NCBI RefSeq assembly: GCF_020520425.1
Contig: NC_079491.1
Location: 3,410,001 to 3,474,000 of the forward strand
From: Spinacia oleracea
Lineage: Eukaryota > Streptophyta > Magnoliopsida > Caryophyllales > Amaranthaceae
Direction: 5' to 3'
DNA: 64,000 bases
The notes under the pieces are model-generated. The model was not told the origin of the DNA. It ran no database searches and saw only the letters and a list, made by a program, of their open reading frames with translations. Position numbers and translations under genes: made by a program. Position 1 is the first letter of the stretch. Each line of letters starts with the position of its first letter. Shown here piece after piece: positions 20,501-31,874 of the stretch.

Positions 20501-23500
20501 TGGAAATATGCATGAATTGTCTGAAAATGGAGAAACATCTAATCATGATGATGAGTATTCAGATGATACTAGGGCATCTTTATCAATCTCTGGTGCAATA
20601 TCTGATGCAGATATAATAGAGCATGTTTTGCTAGACTGGGCCTTATGGGTGACATCACCTGTTTCCATCCAGCTAGAAATACTGAACTTCTTCGAGAATT
20701 TGACATCGGCGTACAAATTCAAAGATCATAACCTGACTATTCTGCGTGAAAGAAACATAGTCCAGCATTTTCTAGCAGCTTTACAAAGGGATGATATTGA
20801 AGTGGTTATCTTAGAGAAACTTGTTGTTCTACTCACAGTCATCTTAGAGCACAAGTTTCTTGAATCTGAGCTGGAAAGTGTGACATCATTTGTGCTTACA
20901 ACATTTGAACCCTTTGAAGTCAAACCATTTCAAGTCAAAAGAGAGAGAAAAAGTAAGCGTGTGATTTTGAGAAACATTCTATTGGAGTCACTCATAGATT
21001 TACAAGTGACCATCACTTCAGAGGAATTGCTTGAGAATTGGCATAAAATAGTCTCATCAAAACTCATTACATATTTTCTTGATAAGGCAGTTCATCCTAC
21101 AACCATAGTATGGATCATAACCCTTCTAGGTTTATGTTTCACATCATCTCCCTTATTTGCTCTTAAATTTGGGAACAATGGGGGATACCAAGTACTCGCT
21201 CGTGTACTTCCCAGTTTCCCTGATTTTCTTGACATATATTATACTCTTTTCTGCTTGATATTTGGCAAGCCTATATACCCAAAATTACCTGAAGTTGGAA
21301 TTCAGGATTTTGAGGTGTTGATGCTCAGTAATCAGGAGTTTGTTGACTTGAAGTTTTCTAACCTTTTGGATTCTGTAGTTGTTATGGTGAAATATATATT
21401 TGATCAGCTTAAAATCCAGCCAAGTCTAGCTCAACAAGATTTGAGTATCTCTCAAGCTTCAGATGTAAATGTGGACCTTGCAGTAGGAAACTTGGATATT
21501 ATTGAAGAAATAGTTGGAGAAGAAGCTTCGAGGCAAAACGCTAATACTGCCTCTTTACTTGGTCTTGAAGCTTCTGCTACTAATGCAACTTCAATTCTGA
21601 GATTAATGGCTAATTTGGCAAAAATTTCCCCCTCTTTCTCTAATATATGTGAACGAACTGAATTTCTTGAAAGCTGTGTGGACCTTTATTTCTCTATTGT
21701 GAGGTATGTTGATTTCTCCTCTCTACATTATCAATACTTTTACGGCCCGTTTGGTAACCGATAATAAATGGTGGCAATAGGAACAAATCTAAGTGTTATT
21801 TGACAAGAAAATTACATCATAATGTCCATGGTACTGAAACGTTGTCTCAAACTTGGTGTTTTTCTTCATAAATTTGCATTCCTACCCAATACCACTCCTC
21901 AAATGGTAATGGAATTTACAAAGAAAAATAGATCATTTTGAGTGAACTAGCATTACCATGGGAATGGATATTGGTTTTCCTTACAAATTTACATACAAAC
22001 TCATTCCCATTGACACCATGCCAGCTACCAAATGGGTCGTCAATACTTTAGGGTCTTTTTTACCTAAATTCAGGACTTCTAGTCATAGCTTCTTGTTCCT
22101 GGATATTTTATCTTGATTATTTCATACTCAACCTTACAAAACTTTTTTTTTTGTTTTTGTTTTTGTTTTCTAGGGCTTATATGGCGGTAAAGTTGGTCAA
22201 AGAACCAAACATTTTAACAATTTCCACCAATTGTTCCATCCTATCTTCTGAAGAAGATGGATACCCGTCTCCAAAGTCTGATTCTCACATAACATTATCT
22301 ACTGAAGATTCCAGTTTTCTAACAACATCCCATCTTATGCTGGAAATTGACAATTCCGGCTGTAGTGGTGAACCATATTCAGTAGGATCAACAGCTATCT
22401 TGGATCTTATAGCAGAAGTTCTCTCTGAAACCCTGATTGGGGATGTAAATGCAGTTACAACCATGGAAAACCTTTTATGGAGTGTCCCTTTATATCTTGA
22501 TTCTGATTCTGTTCTAACTTTCCAGGAACTCTGCTTCAGTAGAGTTATGAATTATTTGGAACGGCGGCTTCTGTACAGCGATGACAGAAATAGCAAAAAA
22601 TTGGATAAGAATAATCTGTGGTCAAATTTAGGATCATTTTGCAACCTGATTGTAGATTGTGTTTACATGGGTGTTTTCCCTCGGCCTTCATCTGTGCTGA
22701 AAGTGTTGGAATTCTGTTTCTTGATGCTTCATTCAGCCAAAAAAGACTGTCAAATTGAGGAATCATCACCACTTCCTTGGACAGGCCTACTGTCAATTTT
22801 GAGAGGAAGCACACCAGCTGATGTTATCCTCAAAAGCACGAATCGGATGGTATTGTATTGTTTTCTTCCATTTTTCCTGGCCTCACTTTCGGGTTCGGGT
22901 TTACAAATGCTTGTTCAAGACCCGGTATTTTCGGGCCGGGTTGGGTCGGGTTTTGACAGGTCTAGTCCTCGTATTATTTCCCAAGAAGAAACGAGGGTGG
23001 ATGTTTGCGTAGTCTTGGAACTTATACATGCTCATAAAGAAATCATCTTCCATCACAGCAATGTTGATATTGATCTTTATTCCTCCCTCTGCATTAATCT
23101 GATCTCCTTTGTTTCTAACCAGCAAATTACAGATGCAGGAAACTTATCCCTGAGTATCCTGAAATTTCTGCTAGTGCATTGCCGAGTTTCCCTAGAAAAC
23201 GTGCTCATATCAAAACCAGACCAAAGCAAACGCTTTGATGTATTAAACGGAGGCCTTGATAAACTGTTAACAGAAAACTCATCAACTTTCATGAAATGGT
23301 TTCAGACCTCTGAGAATGAAATCAACCATGTTTTACAGCAATTTGCAGGAATTAGATGGGAAAAGTTCATTGCAGAATCAGCAAAGTTCAGAAGAGAGAA
23401 GTTTGAGTTGTTGGAAGATCAATGGACAACTAAAATGGGAAGAAAAGCAGAGAATGGTACTAAACTTGACCTCATGTATCAGGATCAGTGTGTTGAACAA

Positions 23501-23683
23501 AGAGCTACTCTTGCAGTGATGCAGAATGAAGCGCGTAATGAGTCGGATGTTGGTTTTCAGAAGAAACAGGAGTTGGTTGTTCATGCAGAGAGTGAATGGA
23601 GAAGTTGGTTTGGACAACTTGGGCATGAACATAAAGTTGAACTCATCACTTCTCTAGCTTGGGAAGATTACTGGCCTTTGTGA
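17532..23683 (+). CDS. Truncated SPIRRIG-like (BCHA) gene without BEACH domain
   Basis: Four exons fit with GT-AG junctions and continuous frame: 17532-17707, 18730-19769, 20140-21703 and 22174-23683, giving 1,429 residues. Exon 1 resembles the SPIRRIG start (SPIRRIG: W..LLKDIKEKVG; here WVNTLVKDIKGKVGFSG). Exon 2 then jumps to the central region: LQMRL, MSKTGHA, SLGERAWPP..GYSF.CWFQ (a ConA/LamG-like fold), EDGVLTLAT and VTIGTPENHASVSDL. Exons 3-4 follow SPIRRIG through VSWIITLLG-like helical repeats to KSKP-type VLISKPDQSKRFDVLNGGLDK and HAESEW, then stop. SPIRRIG is about 3,600 residues and acts in membrane trafficking and mRNA-body biology; this copy lacks about 1,000 N-terminal ARM-like residues and the whole PH-BEACH-WD40 end. 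Frames are open and splice sites intact, so it may be expressed, but function is uncertain. Introns 2 and 3 carry MITEs; exon 4 holds a repeat-like insert. Confidence 0.75.
19848..20075. repeat. TTATCTGAACTTA-type repeat in intron 2 of the SPIRRIG-like gene
   Basis: It starts with GGCTCCGTTCTATTCGACTTA and repeats GAACTTATCTGAACTTA many times. It is the same family as 8325-8522 and fills most of the 370-bp intron. Confidence 0.6.
21741..22040. mobile_element. MITE in intron 3 with 9-bp target duplication
   Basis: The left end TACGGCCCGTTTGGTAACC is inverted at the right as GCTACCAAATGGGTCGT. CAATACTTT occurs immediately outside both ends (21732-21740 and 22041-22049). A 9-bp duplication suggests Mutator type, although the GTTTGGTA ends also recall hAT. 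300 bp, non-coding. Confidence 0.7.
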
Positions 23684-24489
23684 TCATAGAATTCCAACAG
23701 GTAAAAGTTTTGGCATATTAGTTTTTTTGTTGCTTAACCAACTGGGTGATCTTTGAGCAATGGTAAGACAATTTCATACCATTAACATTCGGGAAGTGAT
23801 TTTGGCACACCATTGAATTACGTATTACCACCATGAACATGTATTAACGTAATTCAATGTTCTGTACTACTCCCAGTCAATATGTATAACTAACATTTCT
23901 AGGTGACTAGGTGACTGAGTGGATGTCAGCTAGCTTAGTTGGTAAATTCTTGAGATGTGGTATCTAAGACCTGGGATCGAAGCTCATCTACACCAGTTGT
24001 CGCCTTGCACTTTGTGCCTCTCTCTACACCCAAAAAAAACATTTTTGATTTTGGCTGGTCCTCTAAAACCAGAGATATGTTACTTTTTCTTTCACTTTTG
24101 TTGAAGTATGGTGATCTTTAAGGAACTCGTAAGTTATAAATCTAGCATTTTAAGAATTTTTTTACCGTACTGATAATTTTTTTATTTTTTTGTATCAACT
24201 TTTCCTTCAATATATAAATCGGCCCATTTGGTAAGCAGTAAATATTGAGTCCATGTGTAAATATTGTTAGGAGAAACCTCATGTCAAAGTATAGGACTTA
24301 GGTGACCACAATGAAAGATTGAAAGGGGACTCAAATGGCTGACCGTCCGATCCAATATTAGCTGAGTTTATTGAGTAATTGACGGTCTGCTTGGCTTGAA
24401 TTCTACTTCATATCAATCACCTTCTAGGTGAGGTTTCTTGAACCTAAACCCCTAAGCTCACAAATCACAGAACAAGCAAGGTGATCTGT
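23684..24489. other. Downstream of the SPIRRIG-like gene
   Basis: No coding similarity to PH, BEACH or WD40 regions is seen after the stop. A SINE lies at 23922-24040. Otherwise AT-rich and unremarkable. Confidence 0.55.
23922..24040 (+). mobile_element. tRNA-derived SINE
   Basis: The A box TAGCTTAGTTGGTAAATTC and the B-box region GACCTGGGATCGAAGCTC lie at tRNA-like spacing. A body with GTCGCCTTGCACTTTGTGCC and a short A-rich tail (CCCAAAAAAAAC) follow. Confidence 0.65.
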
Positions 24490-24776
24490 AGGGCCGTCTA
24501 TAGGGAGATCTAATAGGACCTCCAGCACATGGCCCCAAATTTTAGGGGACCTAAAAAAAAATTAGTGATAACTTACACAGCCTAATTATTGGTTATATAG
24601 TAAATCGTGCAAATAGAAGATACTGAATTGATTTGTGGATCAATGGTACAACCTTCTCTTAATATTTCATAGGTTGTTAGTGTTACTAATCATTTTATTA
24701 AGTAAAGGGCCTCCACATTAAAAAAAAAAAAAAAAAAAGGAAGAACAAGGCCTATGAATTCTCAGAGACGGCCCTA
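24490..24776 (+). mobile_element. MITE with GGGCCGTCT ends, copy 1
   Basis: The left end TAGGGCCGTCTATAGGGAG is matched in inverse by GAGACGGCCCTAG at the right. A 20-bp A tract lies near the right end. An inverted sister copy is at 31605-31874, sharing phrases such as GGTTATATAGTAAATCGTGC. Confidence 0.65.
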
Positions 24777-25075
24777 GTGATGTTTGGTTGACATGAAAAA
24801 CCATAGGAAGTATGACTTCATAAGAAATGGAAGATTAGATTATTGTTTGGTTGACAAAAACATGTGAAGTCACATTTCCTAGGAAGTTCTACTTCCTACA
24901 AAATGGAGAAAGTTTCTTACCTAGGTTCCCCTAGGGAAGTAGAACTTCCCATGGGAATTTACTTTTGATGTTTAACCAAACAATGTCACCCACTTCCTAG
25001 GAAATGCTAATACATGGGAAAAACTTTTATCTAGTAAGTTTTACTTCCCACGATCAACCAAACAACCCCTAAAAA
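24777..25075 (+). mobile_element. hAT-like MITE (GTTTGGTTGA ends), copy 1
   Basis: It begins GTGATGTTTGGTTGACATG and ends GATCAACCAAACAACCCCT in inverse. The body repeats TTCCTAGGAAGT and CTTCCCA motifs. It directly abuts the preceding MITE. A closely related copy lies at 25504-25792. Confidence 0.65.
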
Positions 25076-25445
25076 TGTATTACTCCCAATTTTTTGGTTC
25101 CAACTCTTCCAAGTGCGTTTTACCGGTTTTTCGATATCAATAAAGCAAAAAGTCTAATTTCCTCCTTCCACCCCCTTCCCAATCCCTTGATAGAATTCCA
25201 AGGGTTTTATCATAAGGGTCGTATTTGGGTTGGACTAACCTGAAATAGGTCGATCAAACCTTGATTGACCTATGCGTAAAAAAAAAAGCCTTGATTGACC
25301 TATACTTGTTAATAAAAATAAAATAAAAAATGACTTCCTCCTCTATTTACTTTAACCCCACACACTTAAAAAGTTTAAGTTTTTCTGTCAGACTGTCTAA
25401 TCAAATGTTCTGAACAGCTGAGTTAGCTTTATACATTCGACAACA

Positions 25446-25478
25446 ATGCTTTTTGTTTGTTTGTTTGTTTGTTTGTTT
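25446..25478. repeat. (TTTG)n microsatellite
   Basis: Seven to eight perfect TTTG units. Confidence 0.9.
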
Positions 25479-25503
25479 AAATACTATATGCCCTGATTAA
25501 TAA

Positions 25504-25792
25504 GGTGATGTTTGCTTAGCATGAGAATTATGACTTCTTACTTCCTAGAAAATGCAAGATTGTAGAATTATTTGGTTGACAAAAACATGGAAAATCACAC
25601 TTCCTAGGAAGTTCTTCCTAAATGGGGGAAGTTTGCTTAACCAAGTTTTCCTTAGTAAGTGGAACTACCTATGAGAATTTACTTCCCATATTTAACCAAA
25701 CAATATCAACAATTTCATAGGAAATGCTAATACATGGAAAAAACTTCTTCCAATAAAGTTCTACTTCCCACAATCAACCAAACGACTCTAAA
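25504..25792 (+). mobile_element. hAT-like MITE (GTTTGGTTGA ends), copy 2
   Basis: It begins GTGATGTTTGCTTAGCATG and ends CAATCAACCAAACGACTCT. It can be aligned along its length with copy 1 at 24777-25075, with small indels. Confidence 0.65.
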
Positions 25793-26067
25793 AAATCTAT
25801 CAGACTGTCTTTTACGAGAATTAATAAGCCAAAAGAACCTCAAAAGAAAAGCAAAAAGAACAAAGAAGCTCTGCATCAACTGGATGGAAAATGTCATTTT
25901 AAAAGGTAAAGTTGATGAGATCGATTTGAAGATGTTTTGGGTTCCCAATGAACATAAGAAGACACATTATGTTCAACTGTATTATGCTGTCATCTGAAAT
26001 ATGCATGCAGAGTCTAGGAAAAGCACTAATTAAGTCAATGTCATTAATTAGGACCACACTAATACTA

Positions 26068-26963
26068 GCATTAACCCCTGCCTACTGCCTACTTGGCTAG
26101 TGGCTACTACTAAGCCTACTATTATAGCTAGGGATCCAAGGAGAAGCTAGCCTATCTAGGTCTTTGGAATCATCTTGGTTTTTATGTTGCTGTACTTGTG
26201 AGGGGTGTTCATAAAAAACCTTAAACGCAAAGAGTACCGAAAATCGAAAAAATCGGACTAAACGGGCGGTAAATTGAACCGAAGAAATAACGCAAATGAT
26301 TACGGTAACCGAACTGGCATTACTAACGGTTAAACGGGTCGTTTACGGTTACAATTTTTGACAAATCAGTTAACCGAAAAAGCCGAGAATTATTTTCTTT
26401 AAAAAATTATTCAATTTAATTTAGCTGGAGGTAACAAAATCACAAAATTATAGGTAAAGTAAAAAATGTTTGTTTGTGCACCGCTAGCCCAATCAGTATA
26501 CTTACTTCTTGGGCTCTTAGCCTATTAGTCCATTCTTGAAACAATGAGTAAGTGACTTAATAATTTTGTTTAAACTTGTGTAATTTTAGACGTTGTTCAG
26601 ACTTATTTTTTATTGACTTGATCTTCTATCTACAAATGTTATTTTTGTAAAAAAAATAGTACGATAAATGCAATCCAAAATAAATAAAAAAAAATTCAAT
26701 AGCGATTTATGGTTAACCGGATAACCATACCGAGACCGCGGTTAACTGTTTAAATGGTAACCGGTTTAAACAATACGGTTAAGATTCATGAAAATACCGA
26801 ACCGAAATTTTCGATTGCCGAACCAAGCATTAACCCCTGCCTACTGCCTACTTGGCTAGTGGCTACTAAGCCTACTATTATAGCTAGGGATCCAAGGAGA
26901 AGCTAGCCTATCTAGGTCTTTGGAATCATCTTGGTTTATGTTGCTGTACCTGTGAGTAGTATT
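26068..26963 (+). repeat. A-B-A structure: 137-bp direct repeats around a CGAACCGAA-rich segment
   Basis: AGCATTAACCCCTGCCTACT starts nearly identical copies at 26068 and 26827, each about 135 bp. Between them lies about 620 bp beginning GGGGTGTTCATAAAAAACC, with many GGTTAAC/CGAACCG phrases common in a dispersed plant repeat. The copies differ by only a few small indels, so the event is recent. Confidence 0.75.
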
Positions 26964-27384
26964 ACCTGCTATGAGCTGCCATCATTTGTCTACATTCCTT
27001 GCCATTTTATTCTCTCATATTCTGTCTCCCAACTCCCCCACACAAACAAACAAAATAGTTGGTTATTTAGGTTTTGTTTTTGAATTGGCAGATCTTTGAA
27101 CAGTTTTACGAGGAGGTAGGTAGAAATAGTTGTTTTTGAATTGGCGGATCTTGAACAGTTTTATGAGGAGATCGGTAGAAAAATAAAGTGATATGACGGA
27201 TCTTGATCAATTTTACGAGGGGGCCGGTAGAAAAATGAAGTAATGTGGTATGAAATTATACAATTATAATCAAATTTTATGGAGAGATCGAAACTAAAAA
27301 TATACTACGGAATTTTTCACCTGGGGGACCAACCTATCCAGGCCATAACTAAGAACCGCCACTACGGTGATCACAAAAAAAACA

Positions 27385-27565
27385 TGCCCAAATCAAATAG
27401 GGCCGGGCCGGGCTTTAACACAAAAAAACATGCTCAAGTCCATAAATTTGGTGCTGGATTTGCGGGCCAGAACGAGCTTTTTCGGGCCAGGTTCGAGTTT
27501 TTTGGTACCCAAACCCGTATTTTTTCGGACCCGGTCGGATCGGGCCAGCGGCCGGGCTAGTTTTA
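27385..27565. repeat. GGGCCGGGC-type dispersed repeat
   Basis: GC-rich phrases (GGGCCGGGCCGGGCTTTAAC, TGCGGGCCAGAACGAGC, CGGACCCGGTCGGATCGGGC) in AT-rich context. It aligns by eye with 41115-41310, which shares TTTAACACAAAAAA and AATTTGGTGC.GGATTT.CGGG. Confidence 0.6.
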
Positions 27566-28201
27566 ACTTTCGGGTTTGTTTTCTTTACCTGAAATAATGT
27601 ATAGAGTATTTATGAGTTGAATTTTTTTGAGGTGTGATCTTATATGGTTAGAATTTGTTTAGGTCTAATTTAGTCTGGTCTGAGATTTTTCTATGAAGAA
27701 TTACAAATCTGGAGGGCTCTTTGTGATCTCGTGATAGGGTGCAAATTAAATCACCAACACATGTGTATAGTGATTATCATACATATTTAGAAGAACATTA
27801 CATTATGATAAATGAAAACGAGAAATAGGACTTTATGGAATTATTAAAATAAATAAAAAACTAATATGTCCATAATCTAGGCTTGGCATTTTCTATGCAC
27901 TATTATAAAATTTGCAACAACAATATCGATCAAGACAAGGCAAGGAAATCGCCCAACATGATACAGCAACAAACAACGATAACAAAATACTTGATCCATC
28001 TTTGTCCATAATCATATCCATATTTTTCAAACCTCGAATTCAAGACCTTCACAAGTTGGGTTTGATATTATTTGGCCATAAAAGTTTATTGAGTTTAACT
28101 TCATGTGTACATTAAATGATAAAAATCTTCAACATTGATGAATTCAGGATGTAAGATATTTTACACCTATCAATTTCGCAAGATCTTTTCATACAAAAAA
28201 T

Positions 28202-28465
28202 CACTACAAGAAATTGTACCATTAAGATGGGAAATCCCGTCGCTAAAGACCAATAATCGTTGATTAAAGACGGGATTTCCTGTCGCGAATCCGTCATAAA
28301 AGGGGGCCGTCGTTAATGTAAAATCTCGTCGTTAACCCGTCGTAAAAGAAATTTGCGACGGTTCCCGTCTTTGTTTGGTTGTTAGTCTCGTCGCAAAAGG
28401 CTTTTGCGACGAGATTTTTGATTGTCGTAATTAGGTTGTCATTAAAGATATAAATTCTTGTAGTG
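28202..28465. mobile_element. CACTA-type MITE, copy 1
   Basis: The ends are CACTACAAGAAATTG and AATTCTTGTAGTG, and the inner part repeats GACGGGATTT/AAATCCCGTCG and TTGCGACGG. The flanking triplets AAT/AGT do not match exactly. It is the same family as the nested copy at 40191-40469. Confidence 0.85.
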
Positions 28466-28500
28466 AGTCTTGTGTGTCCCGAGTGTACAATACGCCTCTT

Positions 28501-28520
28501 TTTTTTTTTTTTTTTTTTAC
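28501..28520. repeat. Poly(T) tract
   Basis: About 20 consecutive Ts directly after the CACTA-type MITE region. Confidence 0.8.
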
Positions 28521-28574
28521 ATGTTATATATCCTTACATCATTCATACTATGTACTACGTACGAAGTACTAATT

Positions 28575-28720
28575 AGGCCCTATTTAGTTCACCTTATTTT
28601 CATTTGTTTCACGAAAAATAAGTTCAGTTAAGTTCATATAAAATAAGTTCATAAAAAAATAAGGATTGGCCAAGTATAATCTACAACTAAAATAAGTCCG
28701 GATAAGATAAGTTCAAAAAA
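28575..28720. repeat. TTATCTGAACTTA-family fragment
   Basis: AGTTCACCTTATTTTCATTTG followed by several AAATAAGTTCA phrases marks a worn member of the family at 8325 and 19848. Confidence 0.5.
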
Positions 28721-30730
28721 TAGTAAAAATCAGATATATAGAACTATAGAAGGCATCCTTCGTGTCATTATACTCATTAACAAACCATAACACCATGTAC
28801 TGTATTAATTAAAAATAATTTCTATTAGGAAAGAAAATTAGACAAACCCAAATCATCCATTTAAATGTTTCAAGTCATATTTCAAAAAAATAAAAAAATT
28901 AACATCACACATATTTTAAATACTAGTAGTGGTCCCTTTATTAGATATTAAAAAAGGATGTTAATGCATGAATTAACAACAAAAAAAAGTAGTTTGGACG
29001 TAAGAGTTGGAGCAAGGATTATTGTACTATTGCTTGTTAATTTGTTTCCATCTCCTTATCTACAACAAAACGACATTAATTTGGCATTAAAATTGAGCCA
29101 AGTACACCGAATATACCTAAATTCATCGAAAAATACCCAACTACAAACTCAATAGATTGATATTTGAAGTTGATATAAAGAGTCCAAGAGTGCAATTCAT
29201 TTTCTAAAAAAAAAAAAGTACTATTTCGATTATTTTATTTTTAGATATAAACAAGTAACAGGTTGTCCAAGTATGACTGAGGATGTAATTTCTTCTGATT
29301 TCTGTTTAATTTTCGATGAAAACTATTAGAGAAAAGACATGTATAGAGCCATAACTGATCGTTGTTATAATAAAAACAATTACTATATATTTTATCTCAC
29401 CTATACAATACGGAGTATTTAGTACACTTAATCATCCGCTAGTTGTAGATTTATAGGAGTATTATCCAACTCAATTTCTATAAATAGTCGGATAGTTAAC
29501 AATACCTATTGTCACTTTTGAGTTTTGATTAACGAAAAGATTGTGTGGCTTAATTACACATGCAAAAAATATATTCTTTCATTTCGAATTATTTTTGTGT
29601 GTGGTTTTTTAAAAGATACTATGGGGGTGGAATTGAGACATGCTAGGTGGAGTATCTTGCTTTTGAGTAGTTTTAACATGGGGAGGTTAGGTGCGTTGAC
29701 TGTTGATAATTGGATCCAGATTTTGACTTTATTGGATTTACAGTTATTACTTGGGTCCGTGAACGGATTCATGTTACGTTACAATTAAAAATGAACGGAT
29801 GAAATATGAGATGTAACATTTTTAGTTTAGGTATTTTCATTTAAAGTTACATGTCGTTATCGAAATGTTAAGATCTGGGGAGATAAGGCAAGGAAGAGAA
29901 AAGTTCACAAACATAGCCTAGGTGAGGTTTGTTCAAAAATCAATTGACAATTTGAAGAGTACTAGTCACATCACGTAGTACTCCGTATAAAAGATGGAGA
30001 ATATCCAACATACTACTAAGTACTAATTACTCCCGGCCTCCGTCTCTTTTTTGATTGCTCAATGAATATATACTTTACTTTATTAAGAATTGGATTTAGA
30101 TACATGAGTTAGTAAAGTGGTCAAGTGACAAAACCAAGTGAAAACGAAGGGAAATACAGAGAGAAATCAAGTGAAAAAACTTACCAATGAAGAAACTTCA
30201 CTTTATTAAGAATTGAGTTTAAATAATGCACATGAGTTAATAAAATGGTCCTATAAGGGGAATATAGAGAGAAATCAAGTGAAAAAACTTACCATTTAAG
30301 ATATGGAACAATCTCAAAAGAACACCTAAAGAGGAAAACGAAGCAAATAAAAAGGGACAGATCGATGAAGTATATAAGAACTACTGGGCCGGGTTAAACC
30401 ACCCATCTACTGGTGTCCGACTTGTATGTGATCAGACTCTTCTTCAACGTAAGCTGATACCTTACAACTTGACCTAAACACGAGATCATCACAGTTGTCC
30501 CTCCCATGAAGTAACCTAGTTGTGCCGTGTGCTTATAGTAAGCTTAATTAGAGTAATAAGTAGTAACTTTAAAGACTAGCTAACCCTTCACCAATAGACA
30601 ATACCAACACTTATTACAAATATTAATGCAAATATTAATACAAACATAAATACAAACATAAACCATGATTTAATTCCCTAGCTAGCTAGCTGCCTCATGA
30701 GCTGTTTCTCTTTATTTCACTGTTTTTCTT
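28721..30730. other. Intergenic region upstream of the first MIR167
   Basis: No gene is supported. Short direct repeats occur at 30060-30300 (two worn copies of GAGAAATCAAGTGAAAAAAC). Everything else is AT-rich. Confidence 0.5.
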
Positions 30731-30734
30731 CCTC

Positions 30735-30742
30735 TATATAAA
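30735..30742 (+). promoter_or_regulatory. Candidate TATA box of MIR167 locus 1
   Basis: TATATAAA in a CT-rich context (CCTCTATATAAAATAATCC) lies about 570 bp before the hairpin, followed by a pyrimidine-rich start region. This spacing is plausible for a pri-miRNA, but other TATA-like sites exist in this AT-rich region. Confidence 0.45.
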
Positions 30743-31303
30743 ATAATCCTCTCATTTCTTGCAAACAAATCAAACCTCCTCACATCTCTGCTAATTTTAT
30801 ATTTCTTTAATTCTCTTTTATTTGCCAAAAAAATATTTCTTTAATTTTCTCCTAGCCAATTAATTAATAATTTCAGTAGGTTTTCATAAATATTAATTTG
30901 TTTTTAAATTAAACAAAAAAAAATTTATTTTGAAGCAGCAACTTTTCTTGGCTTATTGTATTTGTCTTTTTCTTTTGACTTTTAAAGTAAAGCTAGGTTG
31001 ATGGTTTTCCACAGAAAATACCATAATGCATGTCTTCTTCTTTTTTTTCTTTTTCTTTTTTCCTCTATTTACTTTTAGAAAAATCTCACAAATATTTTGC
31101 ATAGCCAATTATTGTAAAAATAAAGTCAAAGGGTGTTTGTATAATTTTGCATGTTCATATGATTTTGTCCCCAACCATGCAATATTCACATAAAACTAAC
31201 TATGCCATAATAATTATATATATAATTAATAAATAATTAATATTATAGTTTGAAGATCGATCTAAAGATATGATGTTTGTCAAGTGGTTGAATTGAAGAA
31301 GTC

Positions 31304-31453
31304 CTCGAGAAAGGAACAAGTGAAGCTGCCAGCATGATCTATCTATATATGGTTAGCTAGCTAATTAATTAGTAGTCTCATTAAGTATATAATTATATGC
31401 TTAATTATATAGCTAGATCATGTTATGACAGCATCACTCCTTCCTTGTTTGAG
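31304..31453 (+). ncRNA. MIR167 precursor, locus 1
   Basis: The mature miRNA begins TGAAGCTGCCAGCATGATCT (31321-31341, ending in A), identical to plant miR167. The opposite arm at about 31417-31437 (AGATCATGTTATGACAGCAT) pairs with it with a small bulge. The stem continues below the duplex: CTCGAGAAAGGAACAAG against CTTCCTTGTTTGAG. miR167 guides cleavage of ARF6/ARF8 (auxin response) and IAR3 transcripts in plants. The mature strand lies in the 5' arm, as in the family. The loop is about 75 nt of AT-rich sequence. The star is less perfect than at locus 2. Confidence 0.9.
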
Positions 31454-31604
31454 AGAAGAAAATCTATATATACACTACTCGGCTACTCGCTATGTAAGTA
31501 CGTATTGCTATATCTTTCGTTCTGTCTCAATATGTCTTTCTTGTGATCATGTCTAATTAATGTTCATCTCGTGGATAAAATATACTTCATACATACTACA
31601 GCTC

Positions 31605-31874
31605 AGGGCCGTTTTTGGGAATTCAGAGACCCTGTTCTTATTTTTATTTTTAAATGTGGAGGCCATTTACTTAATAAAATGATTAGTAACACTAAAAAAA
31701 ATGTACGTACATATGTAATATTAAGAGAATGTTGTCCCACTGATCCACAAATTAATTAAGTATATTTTATTTGCACGATTTACTATATAACCAATAATTG
31801 AGCTATGTAAGTTACCACTTATTTTTTGGGGCCCTGTGCTGGAGGTCCTATTAGACCTCCCTATAGACGGCAAG
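31605..31874 (-). mobile_element. MITE with GGGCCGTCT ends, copy 2
   Basis: It runs from AGGGCCGTTTTTGGGAATTC to CCCTATAGACGGC and is the reverse complement of the element at 24490-24776, with loss of part of its A tract and several substitutions. Confidence 0.6.

Noticed and set aside
28190-28480. CRISPR-like short repeated GACGGG phrases
   Set aside because: The repeats are the inner part of a CACTA-type MITE in a plant nuclear genome.
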